The translations under genes were made by a program, and so were the position numbers. 31,777 nt of DNA from a virus, in the IMG/VR virus record IMGVR_UViG_3300014838_000052, positions 1 through 31,777 of that record; one strand, given 5' to 3'. Shown here piece by piece: positions 5,789-13,097 of the stretch. Numbering within the stretch: position 1 is the stretch's first letter; each line of letters opens with the position of its first letter. The notes under the pieces were generated by a model. The model saw only the letters and a list, made by a program, of their open reading frames with translations. It made no database searches and was not told the DNA's origin.

Positions 5789-5830
5789 CTAGTAAAATTT
5801 AACTAGTAAAGGTTTACTATTAAAATTTAA
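5789..5830. repeat. Three 14-bp tandem repeats upstream of a small gene
   Basis: The units CTAGTAAAATTTAA (5789-5802), CTAGTAAAGGTTTA (5803-5816) and CTATTAAAATTTAA (5817-5830) lie head to tail and end where the ATG at 5833 begins (CTATG). The middle junction gives a perfect inverted repeat TAGTAAA-GG-TTTACTA (5804-5819). They are probable regulator or replication-protein sites. Confidence 0.55.
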
Positions 5831-5832
5831 CT

Positions 5833-6054
5833 ATGTTTTACCCAAAAAGATCAAGAAACTTAGCAAAATACCACGCGGAACGCCTAAAGATCAACGTGAC
5901 GAGCATATATCCCTGGACTAACGCCGATAAATGCTTTAATTTAAAAGATTCTGACGCAATTCGTGATACTGTAAGGCGTTGCACCAAAAGAACAGGATAT
6001 ACTTTCTATGTCAGGCGTCATCTCGCAGGCATGGAAGTGACAAGATTGACATAG
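5833..6054 (+). CDS. Small basic protein, possible DNA-binding
   Basis: The 73-aa protein is rich in Arg and Lys. Its C-terminal half, DAIRDTVRRCTKRTGYTF then YVRRHLAGMEVTRL, is a helix followed by two strands, a layout frequent in small phage proteins of unknown function. There is no Shine-Dalgarno before the ATG; instead three 14-bp repeats lie directly upstream, so expression may be regulated by a protein bound there or the mRNA may have a very short leader. It is the only credible gene in the control region. A role as repeat-binding initiator or regulator is a guess from position. Confidence 0.55.
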   Translation: MFYPKRSRNLAKYHAERLKINVTSIYPWTNADKCFNLKDSDAIRDTVRRCTKRTGYTFYVRRHLAGMEVTRLT

Positions 6055-6102
6055 TTGTTGATATTGTAAGTCGTTGACTCCCAACATGTTACAACATCAA
6101 CT
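6053..6102. repeat. Long imperfect inverted repeat after the small gene
   Basis: AGTTG(ttg)ATATTGTAA (6053-6069) is nearly complementary to TTACAACATCAACT (6089-6102): 13 of 14 positions with a three-base bulge. An inner GTTG/CAAC pair lies in the loop. ATAGTTGTTGA (6051-6061) is also present at 5325-5335. It could be a terminator-like or origin structure, but it has no T-run. Confidence 0.4.
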
Positions 6103-6338
6103 TCCTATAATTTATATTATGTTAAGTACGTTGTCGTCGAGAGTCCGACGCTGTCACATATGAGTCATATATAGTCTGTCTTTAAATGCTCTGGCGCATG
6201 GCATACCCGCTTTTTGACTGGGTTCTTTATTATTACCTCCTTTCAAAATTTAGCATGTCCATCCTTACCTCAATTCCTAAAAATTTCTACTTTCCTAATT
6301 TTCTGTTTGAAAAAAATATATTTTTTTATATCTTTAGA
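6103..6338. other. Rest of the non-coding control region
   Basis: No gene can be supported between 6055 and 6373. Beyond the inverted repeat at 6053-6102, this part holds TATAATTTATATTATG (6106-6121) without a well-spaced -35, the second CCGACGCTGT copy (6145-6154), and a minus-strand AGGAGG (about 6237) not followed by a usable start codon. A hydrophobic ORF from the ATG at 6188 lacks a ribosome site. The DNA becomes very A+T-rich towards 6338. Confidence 0.4.
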
Positions 6339-6375
6339 TTGACAAAGATATCTTTCTATGTATAAATATATCTAT
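6328..6375 (+). promoter_or_regulatory. Promoter with three 20-bp-spaced operator sites
   Basis: TTGACA (6339-6344) and TATAAA (6361-6366) are 16 bases apart, a strong sigma70-like promoter. ATATCTTT at 6328, ATATCTTT at 6348 and ATATCTAT at 6368 are exactly 20 bp apart, two helical turns. The middle copy is the right half of a perfect 12-bp palindrome, AAAGATATCTTT (6344-6355), between the -35 and -10. The RHH protein encoded directly downstream is the obvious candidate repressor. The ATG at 6374 is only 8 bases after the -10 box, so the mRNA should be leaderless. Confidence 0.6.
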
Positions 6376-6574
6376 GGATATCAAAAAGCATAAAATACTT
6401 ATTTCATTAACAGGAAATGATTTAGAAATTCTCGACGCTATGTCAGGTGGATATGGCAGGTCTGTTGTTATTGGTGAGGCTATTCGTTGTTTAAATCGTA
6501 TGAAAAATTCTGTAAAGTCATTTAAGGAATTTGATGGTGCGTTACAAATTGCACAGGCAGGTAATGACATATGA
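6374..6574 (+). CDS. Ribbon-helix-helix regulator
   Basis: The 66-aa protein begins with a strand KHKILISLT (5-13), then helix NDLEILDAMS, a Gly turn and a second helix GRSVVIGEAIRCLNRMK (28-44). This is the MetJ/Arc-type RHH layout, where two chains form the DNA-contacting ribbon. It probably represses its own promoter, which carries three regularly spaced ATATCT sites. There is no Shine-Dalgarno; the promoter position predicts leaderless translation. It overlaps the small terminase gene by 4 nt (ATGA) and so could control the packaging operon. Confidence 0.65.
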   Translation: MDIKKHKILISLTGNDLEILDAMSGGYGRSVVIGEAIRCLNRMKNSVKSFKEFDGALQIAQAGNDI

Positions 6575-7230
6575 CCGTTCCCTCTACATTTACCCAACAT
6601 GGGCCAGCGCCATCAGTCAAACCAGCCCCATACTTCAACCCCATCTGCTTGAAACCGACGTTCATGCCTGACGTGATCGATAGGCTTGCGAACGGTGAGA
6701 TGGTGCTTTCGTTGTGTCAATCGCTTGGTATTAAATACTCTGAGTTGCTTGGGTACGTGACGGCTGACACTTCGCGATTACAGATGTTCACGGCTGCGGT
6801 CAAGGCAGGGGAGGGATGGCTCATTCAAAGGTTGTCACAGGAACTGCATAACATTGGGCTTCACGATATAAAGGATGCTTTGGACTCGGCTGGGTGTGTC
6901 CGGCCTATAGAAGAGATACCGGAGGCGCTTCGCAGGACCATCGCGGGCATAGAGGTGGAAGAGCTTTATGAGATGCAGGGTAGGGAGAAGGTGTACATTG
7001 GACGGGTGAAGAAGATCAAGCTAATCGACAAAACCAAGGCCATTGAGATGCTTGGGAAGAAATTGGATATGTTTATTGATAAGGTGCATGTGAGCGGGAC
7101 CGTCCAAGTGAAGCACTCCGTGGAACGGTTTGACTTGGATGAACGGATAGCGGCGCTCAAGCAGGGGCGGCCTACGTCTGCACCGATACAAGAGGCTGAA
7201 CTCGTATCAACCCCTGGAGATGATATATGA
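6571..7230 (+). CDS. terS: Terminase small subunit
   Basis: The protein has 219 aa. An N-terminal helix-turn-helix-like segment (about residues 30-60, DVIDRLANGEMVLSLCQSLG then KYSELLGYV) would recognise the packaging site. The C-terminal part has KKIKLIDKTKAIEMLGKKLD, the K-D-K-x-x-A-x-E-x-L-G-K signature of small terminases of the Terminase_2 type, followed by MFIDKVHVSG. The complex with the large subunit starts genome packaging at the portal. The ribosome site is weak, and the start overlaps the previous stop (ATGA), so translation is probably coupled to the RHH gene. The large subunit lies two genes downstream. Confidence 0.75.
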   Translation: MTVPSTFTQHGPAPSVKPAPYFNPICLKPTFMPDVIDRLANGEMVLSLCQSLGIKYSELLGYVTADTSRLQMFTAAVKAGEGWLIQRLSQELHNIGLHDIKDALDSAGCVRPIEEIPEALRRTIAGIEVEELYEMQGREKVYIGRVKKIKLIDKTKAIEMLGKKLDMFIDKVHVSGTVQVKHSVERFDLDERIAALKQGRPTSAPIQEAELVSTPGDDI

Positions 7231-7532
7231 ACGAAGAACATCCGTGCCAACCTGGCACACAACCAACACCAAACCCCCTATCCAAAGAACACGAACTTCA
7301 CGCCCAAATATTTATGGACAGTGTTTGGGACTGTGTCGCTCAGGCCCGCGGTCTGGCTGCACATGAGATCATAGGGATACTTGAGGTCATTAAGGCTAAA
7401 ATCAGCTTTGATCATAACGTCCGGCAGGCCAATGAAGAGGTCATGCGCATGCGGGAGGCGAACCGGCAGGCACCCCAACCTCAACAGGGTCATTCACCTA
7501 TAATAGATAAACATGGGTTCCCTTTGGAGTAG
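7227..7532 (+). CDS. Hypothetical protein in the packaging operon
   Basis: The 101-aa protein overlaps the small terminase by 4 nt (ATGA). A Pro/Gln-rich N-terminus (1-18) is followed by a helical middle (ELHAQIFMDSVWDCVAQARG, then EIIGILEVIKAK) and a Pro/Gln-rich tail ending HGFPLE. It has no enzymatic motif or membrane span. Its position between the terminase genes suggests a packaging or capsid-assembly accessory, but that is only context. Confidence 0.6.
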   Translation: MNEEHPCQPGTQPTPNPLSKEHELHAQIFMDSVWDCVAQARGLAAHEIIGILEVIKAKISFDHNVRQANEEVMRMREANRQAPQPQQGHSPIIDKHGFPLE

Positions 7533-7535
7533 ACT

Positions 7536-7727
7536 ATGGCCATGACACGTTGTCCAAAATGTAAAGGCAATCTCAAAGAACGGGTGGACGACTTCACCAA
7601 GATGGGACTGAAGGCTCCGGGGATATTTAAAAGGAATAAGGTCATGGAATGTTGTCGTTGTGGTGAACTTTGGTACGAAGGGAAGCCTGATGTCATTAAT
7701 GACCGGACTGTCACGGGAACAAAGTAA
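7536..7727 (+). CDS. Zinc-ribbon protein
   Basis: The 63-aa protein has CPKC (6-9) and CCRC (39-42) about 30 residues apart, a typical single zinc ribbon, with basic residues between. GGAG just before the preceding stop gives a well-spaced start. Its 3' end overlaps the large terminase start by 38 nt in another frame. Small ribbons of this kind are common beside phage packaging genes; function unknown. Confidence 0.6.
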   Translation: MAMTRCPKCKGNLKERVDDFTKMGLKAPGIFKRNKVMECCRCGELWYEGKPDVINDRTVTGTK

Positions 7728-9264
7728 GGCCATCTATGCCGAAGCCCTGAAGTCTGAAGACACAGATCAATTAAGGAAGCTGTGCTTAAATGACCTTTTC
7801 TTCTTGCTAACCTGTGCTTGCAGGCGCATTGACGCGGATAATGACTTCGTCTACGACAGGTGCAGGGAAGTTGAATTGAGTCCAGATGGCCATCTTGACC
7901 TTTGGGCTAGGGAACATTATAAATCAACTATTATAACGTATGCCGGTACAATTCAGGAGGTGCTTCGTGACCCAGAAATCACAATCGGAATCTTCTCCCA
8001 CACCCGCCCAATCGCCAAGGCGTTCCTCTTCGCAATTAAGACAACCCTTGAAGAAAATACCTTTCTCAAAGGACTCTTCAAAGATGTCCTCTACAATGAT
8101 CCGCAGAAGGAGAGCCAGAAGTGGTCGCTCGATGACGGCCTCATCGTTAAAAGAAAAAGCGTCAACCCGACATGCACCCTTGAAGCCTGGGGACTTGTTG
8201 ACGGTCAGCCTACTTCCAAGCACTACGCGATAAGGATTTACGATGACGTTGTGACCCTAGCTTCTGTTACCTCACCGGAGATGATCGAGAAAACAACGAA
8301 TGGATGGAGAATCAGCCTTAACCTTGGATCTGAGTCCGGGCAGGTGTCGCGCGAGAGGTACATTGGCACACGCTACCATGCCAACGATACCTATAAGACA
8401 ATCATTGACTCTGGGGATATTAAAATAAGGGAGTATTACCCAACCGACCTTGGGAAGAACGATATTGATGTTATTGGCAATCCAACCCTGATGACAGCGG
8501 AGGCTTTGGTTAAAAAACGCCGGAAGATGGGACCGTACATCTATGCCTGCCAGATGCTCCAAAACCCACAAGCAGACAAGGCGATGGGATTCAGCACGGA
8601 TTGGCTGATGTATTATGACTGCTTGAAAAATAACAGGAATTGGAATTATTACATCATTGGCGATCCAGCTGGCGAAGGCAAGAAGAAGAACAGGGCGAAA
8701 GATCCTGATTACTCTGTTTTCGCTGTTATAGGAATGGCGCCAGATAAAAATTACTACCTTGTCGACATGGTGCGCGACAGGCTTTCATTGACAGAACGTA
8801 CTGAGAAACTCTTTGAATTGATTTATACATGGAACCCTAAAAAGATAGGATACGAACAATATGGCAAAGACTCCGATATCGCACACATTAAATTCGTACA
8901 GGAACAAAAAGGCTTCCGGTTTGATATTGAACCTCTGGCGGGGCATATGCCTAAACCCGACCGTATACGCCGTCTTGTGCCTATCTTTGAGGAGCATCGA
9001 TTCTTTCTACCGAGGCGCTTACCGTATATTTCACAGACAAAACAAATGTTAGATATGGTTCAGGAATTTATTGCTAAAGAATATATTGATTTCCCTGTCA
9101 GTAGTCACGACGATATGCTCGACGCTATAAGTCGTATCCTCGACGATAATTTAGGTGCTGTGTTCCCCAAGATGAAGGAAATTAGGACAGATGATGCAAA
9201 GAATAATCCTGATGGAAAATTTGACATATTTGTTGGAAATACAGCGGGAGCTAAGATTGTTTAA
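7690..9264 (+). CDS. terL: Terminase large subunit
   Basis: The packaging motor protein has 524 aa from the ATG at 7690, preferred because AAGGGA lies six bases upstream; an upstream GTG at 7660 has no site. The ATPase half has a deviant Walker A WAREHYKST (72-80) and Walker B AIRIYDDVV (180-188). The nuclease half has the RNase H-like acidic positions in IIGDPAG (322-328), a conserved KIGYEQ (385-390) and HDDMLDAI (473-480). It would dock on the portal, pump DNA into the procapsid and cut concatemers. The length is normal for podovirus terminases. A promoter follows the stop, so late virion genes can be expressed separately. Confidence 0.85.
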   Translation: MSLMTGLSREQSKAIYAEALKSEDTDQLRKLCLNDLFFLLTCACRRIDADNDFVYDRCREVELSPDGHLDLWAREHYKSTIITYAGTIQEVLRDPEITIGIFSHTRPIAKAFLFAIKTTLEENTFLKGLFKDVLYNDPQKESQKWSLDDGLIVKRKSVNPTCTLEAWGLVDGQPTSKHYAIRIYDDVVTLASVTSPEMIEKTTNGWRISLNLGSESGQVSRERYIGTRYHANDTYKTIIDSGDIKIREYYPTDLGKNDIDVIGNPTLMTAEALVKKRRKMGPYIYACQMLQNPQADKAMGFSTDWLMYYDCLKNNRNWNYYIIGDPAGEGKKKNRAKDPDYSVFAVIGMAPDKNYYLVDMVRDRLSLTERTEKLFELIYTWNPKKIGYEQYGKDSDIAHIKFVQEQKGFRFDIEPLAGHMPKPDRIRRLVPIFEEHRFFLPRRLPYISQTKQMLDMVQEFIAKEYIDFPVSSHDDMLDAISRILDDNLGAVFPKMKEIRTDDAKNNPDGKFDIFVGNTAGAKIV

Positions 9265-9271
9265 ATTATTC

Positions 9272-9299
9272 TTGACATTTGTTTAAATTGAAATAATAC
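9272..9299 (+). promoter_or_regulatory. Promoter for virion genes
   Basis: TTGACA (9272-9277) is followed by AATAAT (9292-9297) or TAATAC (9294-9299), with a TG just before. The sequence ATTCTTGAC and a downstream ATAATA are shared with the promoter at 1369, which suggests one transcription system. It lies in the 78-base gap after the large terminase. Confidence 0.5.
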
Positions 9300-9342
9300 T
9301 TAGAATTAAGGGAAACTAATTTAATACTAAAAGAGGGGCGTT

Positions 9343-9621
9343 ATGCACAAACCTAATTGGCTTTTCTTCTTAAATAAAGGCGGATTTGGCGGTGGCGGCA
9401 CTCCAGACGTTCAACCAGCACCAGCTCCCCAACCTACCCCAACACCTATTACTCAGAATCCCGTGGCTACTGCAACCGACAGGGCTGCTACTTTAAAAAG
9501 ACTTCAGTATGGTCTTTCGTCAACTATTGCGGGAGGGACTGGCATGACAGGATCTGGAACTAATTTAGCACCAGCAGTAGTTTCAGGCACAGGTGTGGCA
9601 AAAACATCTGGAGGAACTTAG
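9343..9621 (+). CDS. Small Pro/Gly-rich virion-associated protein
   Basis: The 92-aa protein has a Gly run (GGFGGGG), a Pro/Ala/Gln/Thr linker and a C-terminal part with DRAATLKRLQYGLSSTIAGG. This resembles a family of short proteins found between terminase and portal genes in podoviruses (R-x-A-x-L-x-R-x-Q-Y-G-L-x-S-T). The role is not established; assembly or minor head protein is likely from position. GAGGGG precedes the ATG. It ends directly against the next start (TAG then ATG). Confidence 0.6.
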   Translation: MHKPNWLFFLNKGGFGGGGTPDVQPAPAPQPTPTPITQNPVATATDRAATLKRLQYGLSSTIAGGTGMTGSGTNLAPAVVSGTGVAKTSGGT

Positions 9622-9930
9622 ATGAAAAAATATTTCTTAATTGCAGTTTCAGTATTGGCTGTAATAATTTTTTTGAACCATAAGGTTATTGCTCAAAATT
9701 TCCAAGTTTTATATGCGAAGCAAATTCAGTTTGAAGGAAATGGTTGTGGTTTTATATTACAAGGAGGCAATCCCATTAAGGCTGGAAATCAACAAATAAC
9801 CATACCAGATGGCACCGGTACTATTGCTACGAGCTATAATAATTACAATATGTTATTGGTAGCTCTTAAGGCTATTGATGCTGGTAAGGGGAATCATTCA
9901 GGAATTAACTGGACGAGTTTAGGTGTTTAA
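9622..9930 (+). CDS. Exported hypothetical protein inside the head module
   Basis: The 102-aa protein starts MKKYFLIAVSVLAVIIFL and has an AQ cleavage region near residue 25, a convincing Sec signal peptide. The mature part (about 77 residues) has one Cys, beta-rich sequence and ends HSGINWTSLGV. GGAGG lies seven bases before the ATG, inside the end of the previous gene. An exported protein between packaging and portal genes is odd. The signal matches those of the fibre cassette at 26815-31777, so it may be a related adhesin or attachment component. A hairpin and terminator follow. Confidence 0.6.
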   Translation: MKKYFLIAVSVLAVIIFLNHKVIAQNFQVLYAKQIQFEGNGCGFILQGGNPIKAGNQQITIPDGTGTIATSYNNYNMLLVALKAIDAGKGNHSGINWTSLGV

Positions 9931-9949
9931 TTTTTCTTGGTAGTCATTA

Positions 9950-9976
9950 AGCTAAATCGGCTGATCCCCGGTTAGT
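9950..9976 (+). other. Hairpin upstream of the portal gene
   Basis: CTAA(a)TCGG and CCGGTTAG form an 8-bp stem with one bulged base and a seven-base loop, in the non-coding stretch after the exported-protein gene. Together with the terminator at 9998 it makes the 9931-10055 gap a structured leader. Confidence 0.35.
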
Positions 9977-9997
9977 GGCATTACCCAAATTTATAGA

Positions 9998-10035
9998 GTA
10001 CCTCTGTTCGAACAGGCAGGGGTACCCTTTTTTTT
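9998..10035 (+). terminator. Intrinsic terminator before the portal gene
   Basis: GTACCTCTG (9998-10006) pairs along nine bases with CAGGGGTAC (10017-10025, one G-T pair), with a ten-base loop and eight T at 10028-10035. It separates the upstream small genes from the portal and would lower read-through, or act as an attenuator. It also argues that the portal start is downstream of it. Confidence 0.7.
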
Positions 10036-10055
10036 GGGCTAAAAAGGAGTTTCAC

Positions 10056-11831
10056 ATCGAAGATTCAAGTTCCAGATATACAACCCTTAATCCTAAACCA
10101 ATTCCTCGGACTCCGCCTCCTGATGTGAGTGCATGGTCAAGGGCAACCAAGAAAAAAGAATTTGATAAGCGGTTTACTCTCGTAAAACAGACTCATTTGC
10201 TCTACCGACCTGGTATGCAGGAAATGTCCAGATGGATAAATCCTCTGCGCGGTGTTTACGATACTTCGCCTTCCCAACGTGCTATCCTTCCTGATTACCG
10301 GATTATCCTTGATGATCACGCGACACAGGCTTCTAAGACACTCTCAAGCGGTATGAGTTCAGGTATGACCTCACAGAGCATGCCATGGCTACGGCTTAAT
10401 ATTGACGGAATCGAGAATATGCAAGGACAGACAGATGTTCGAGCATGGCTAGATTCTTGCCAGGAAACGCTTTATGAGATGCTTGAAAAGTCAAATCTAT
10501 ATTTTTGTCTTAATAACTGTTATGAAGAACTTGGTGTATTTGGGACCGGATGTTTTATTGTGCTTGAAGATTATGAGGATTTTGTTCGGGGAACGTCTTT
10601 TACAGCTGGGGAATACTATATTGCCTGTGATAATAAGGGAAGAGTAAACACATTTTGTCGTGAGTTTTGGATGACCGTTCAGCAAATGGTTGAAGAATTT
10701 GGGTATGACAACTGCTCCGCTTCAGTCCGCCAACAATGGGATTGGAACCAAGTTGACGTTTTATGGAAAGTCCGTCATATGATAGAGCCTAACGATGTGG
10801 CCATGCTTGATATGCCAGACTTCAAGAACATGCCTTTCCGGTCAGCTTACTGGGATATGGCGGATGGGACAAATACATTCTTAGGTATGAGAGGATTTAA
10901 GCGCTTTCCATTAATTTGTCCGCGGTGGGAGACGGTTGTCACTGATCAGGTTTATGGTTACGGATGCGGGCATTATTCTTTAGGGCATGTCCGCGAACTT
11001 CAAAAGACTACCCAAGATAAACTTTTAACTCAAGAAAAGACTCATAATCCACCTATGCAGGCGGATGGCAGCGTTGACGGTCACGTTTCCACAATACCAG
11101 GGGGAGTAACCCGTACAAACTCGAACGCTGTACCGAACGCCGGAGTCCGCCCCGCATATCAGATCCAAGCTAACCTTGAGAGCTTTCTTGAGCTTGAAAA
11201 CGCCTTACATGACAAAATTGACAAGTGCTTCTTTGTTAATTTGTTCTTAATGTTAATGAATTTCGATAAGAACAACATGACCGCTCAGGAAGTGGCCGAA
11301 CGTCAGCAAGAGAAGATTATGATGATGGGTCCTATCCTTTACCGATTAGAGACTGAATTGCTTGATCCTTTGGTTTCTCTTCTCTTTAATATGGCTTTGG
11401 ATAATAAATTATTCCCACCTCCCCCGCAACAAATTGCGGGCCTACCTATAAAGGTTGAGTATACTTCGATTCTAGCGCAGGCGCAGAAACAACTTGGGAT
11501 TCAGCAGATTTCGCGTGTGGTTGGGTTTGTTCAGACTGTTATTCAGGCTTTGGGTGGACAGGACACTTCGATTGCGGACGGCATTGACTGGGATCAGACG
11601 CTTCGTGAGGTATGTACTATGGAGGGGACGCCAGCCAAGATGAATAAGGATCAATCTGTTATTGATCAGATACGTCAACAACGTGCTAAGGCACAGCAAC
11701 AGCAACAACAGGTTGCAATGGCGGAACAAGCATCAAAAGCAGCTAAGAATGTCGGAACAATTCCTACTGGGCCTGGGACTTTGCACGGAGCAATGACTGG
11801 GGCGCAACAGCCGGTTGGGGCGGGTAAATAA
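10056..11831 (+). CDS. Head-tail connector (portal) protein
   Basis: The frame matches podovirus head-to-tail connecting proteins (T7 gp8 type). Key segments are LLYRPGMQEMSRWINP near the N-terminus, then DDHATQASKTLSSGMSSGMT and SMPWLRL, and a Gln-rich C-terminal helix. Twelve copies form the ring through which DNA is packaged. The start is unusual. AAAAAGGAG (10041-10049) is six bases before an ATC codon at 10056, with no ATG, GTG or TTG in register until GTG 10125. The frame is open upstream to a GTG at 9975 (618 aa), but that start lacks a ribosome site and a terminator lies within the extension. I prefer initiation near 10056 (591 aa). The stop overlaps the next ATG (TAATG). Confidence 0.8.
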   Translation: MEDSSSRYTTLNPKPIPRTPPPDVSAWSRATKKKEFDKRFTLVKQTHLLYRPGMQEMSRWINPLRGVYDTSPSQRAILPDYRIILDDHATQASKTLSSGMSSGMTSQSMPWLRLNIDGIENMQGQTDVRAWLDSCQETLYEMLEKSNLYFCLNNCYEELGVFGTGCFIVLEDYEDFVRGTSFTAGEYYIACDNKGRVNTFCREFWMTVQQMVEEFGYDNCSASVRQQWDWNQVDVLWKVRHMIEPNDVAMLDMPDFKNMPFRSAYWDMADGTNTFLGMRGFKRFPLICPRWETVVTDQVYGYGCGHYSLGHVRELQKTTQDKLLTQEKTHNPPMQADGSVDGHVSTIPGGVTRTNSNAVPNAGVRPAYQIQANLESFLELENALHDKIDKCFFVNLFLMLMNFDKNNMTAQEVAERQQEKIMMMGPILYRLETELLDPLVSLLFNMALDNKLFPPPPQQIAGLPIKVEYTSILAQAQKQLGIQQISRVVGFVQTVIQALGGQDTSIADGIDWDQTLREVCTMEGTPAKMNKDQSVIDQIRQQRAKAQQQQQQVAMAEQASKAAKNVGTIPTGPGTLHGAMTGAQQPVGAGK

Positions 11832-12205
11832 TGCCTGAAAAAGAAGAAATAAAAGATTTAACTAGACTTGACGGTGCAGAAGTAGCCAAGAAAAAAGAAA
11901 AGCTACTTAGGATTAAGCAATACCGTGAAGATAAAGACACGAAAGAAGTTTTGGCTTTACCAGCAGGCAAAAGGTTATTTTATAAACTTTTAGAGCAATG
12001 TGGGGCTTCTCGTACCCCTCATTTTGCTGGCGATCCTTATGCGACTCATGTGAACATAGGCCGTCAACAAATTGGTCTATGGTTGATTTCAGAGATGGAA
12101 CGTGCGGCACCGATGGCATATAGCGAGATGGTAAGACAGCATCAGTCAGATGTTGTTTTTGAAGATAAGTTAAATAAAGAAGCTGAAGCACAAATGGAGG
12201 AGTAA
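11831..12205 (+). CDS. Bbp19-like virion protein
   Basis: The 124-aa protein has a charged helical N-terminus and a core LPAGKRLFYKLLEQCG then RTPHFAGDPYATHVNIGRQQ and IGLWLISEME. This matches the pattern of Bbp19 of Bordetella phage BPP-1 and relatives (short domain with L-L-E-x-C-G, G-D-P-x-A-T, N-x-G-R-x-x-x-G-L-W-L). It sits next to the portal in many podoviruses. The exact role is not known to me. The start overlaps the portal stop by one base. The next gene follows after three bases. Confidence 0.7.
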   Translation: MPEKEEIKDLTRLDGAEVAKKKEKLLRIKQYREDKDTKEVLALPAGKRLFYKLLEQCGASRTPHFAGDPYATHVNIGRQQIGLWLISEMERAAPMAYSEMVRQHQSDVVFEDKLNKEAEAQMEE

Positions 12206-12208
12206 AAA

Positions 12209-13063
12209 ATGGGAAATCCTTTTGACAAGGTGACACCAGTAGCAGACGCACCAGTTACACCGGTGACGCCAGCACCCGTGACGCCTGTCGTACCAGTTAC
12301 ACCTGAAGTAGTGGCGCCCGCTGAAAAGCCAGCAGCCGAAGCACCTGTTAAAGCACAAGAAGGCGAAGGCACCCTTTTAGGCGATGAACCTAAATCGGCA
12401 GACGAAATAGCCAAGTTGGCAGCCGAAGCAACAGAAAAAGCGAAAGCTGAAGCTGATGCCAAAGCAGAAGCGCTCAAGAACGAAACTCCTGAACAGAAGG
12501 CCGAACGCGAGAAGTTGGAAGCGGAAACCGCTGCGAAGGCAAAGTTAGTTCCTGATAAGTACACCCTTAAAGCCCCGGAAGGCATGAAGGTTGATGAAGC
12601 CTTCTTGAATGATAAGTTATCTCCTGTATTAAAGACATATGGAGTAACCCAAGAAGCCTTCCAGAAGATTATTGACGTTTATGCTCCTCATTTGCAAGAG
12701 CAACAGAAGCAGTATGTTATGCAACAGCAAACCGAGGCAATCAAAGCATGGAAAGACAACGTCAAGGCTTGGGGCGAAGAAACAAAGGCTGTTTATGGCC
12801 AGAAGTTAGGTGCTGAAATGGCGTATGCCGCTAAAGCCATTAATACGTTTTCGTCAGATCCTAAAGCTCTGCGTGAACTTATGAATGACAAGCCAGGAAC
12901 AACGGGAACCGGCATAGGGAACAATAAGTTAATCGTTGAATTTATGATAAAAGCTGGGAAATTGCTTGGTGAAGATACTTTCCCCAAAGGCAATCCTGCT
13001 CCTGGGGAAAAGGACACATCCGATGAGGCGAAAGCTAAACGGTTGTTCCCGAACAATCCCTAG
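12209..13063 (+). CDS. Capsid scaffolding protein
   Basis: The 284-aa protein begins with a V-T-P repeat region (residues 9-35), continues with a long Ala/Glu/Lys-rich helical section (55-110), then VPDKYTLKAPEGMKVDEAFL and helices LSPVLKTYGVTQEAFQKIID and VYAP. Low-complexity, highly charged helical proteins directly upstream of the major capsid gene are typically scaffolds that guide procapsid assembly and then leave. GGAGGAG is well spaced before the ATG. No protease is visible nearby to remove it. Confidence 0.75.
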   Translation: MGNPFDKVTPVADAPVTPVTPAPVTPVVPVTPEVVAPAEKPAAEAPVKAQEGEGTLLGDEPKSADEIAKLAAEATEKAKAEADAKAEALKNETPEQKAEREKLEAETAAKAKLVPDKYTLKAPEGMKVDEAFLNDKLSPVLKTYGVTQEAFQKIIDVYAPHLQEQQKQYVMQQQTEAIKAWKDNVKAWGEETKAVYGQKLGAEMAYAAKAINTFSSDPKALRELMNDKPGTTGTGIGNNKLIVEFMIKAGKLLGEDTFPKGNPAPGEKDTSDEAKAKRLFPNNP

Positions 13064-13072
13064 TTAAAAATA

Positions 13073-13091
13073 GTGGCAAAGCCACAAGGAG
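13073..13091 (+). promoter_or_regulatory. Hairpin abutting the capsid-gene ribosome site
   Basis: GTGGC-AAA-GCCAC (13073-13085) is a perfect 5-bp hairpin immediately followed by AAGGAG (13086-13091), the ribosome site of the major capsid gene. The arrangement resembles the hairpin-SD pairs of the minus operon and may hold the site open or protect the mRNA. Confidence 0.4.
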
Positions 13092-13097
13092 AAGTAT

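Noticed and set aside
6188-6361. 57-codon hydrophobic ORF before the RHH promoter
   Set aside because: No ribosome site, Phe/Tyr/Leu composition simply reflects AT-rich DNA, and it overlaps the promoter.
9931-10035. tRNA-like segment with a TTCGAAC loop
   Set aside because: The flanking bases do not form a T-arm or acceptor stem; the segment is better explained as the loop of a terminator hairpin.
12142-12585. 147-codon frame on the minus strand opposite the scaffold gene
   Set aside because: Its Ala/Ser/Gly/Thr repeats are the antisense of the scaffold's Ala/Glu/Pro codons; no ribosome site and fully inside a strong gene.
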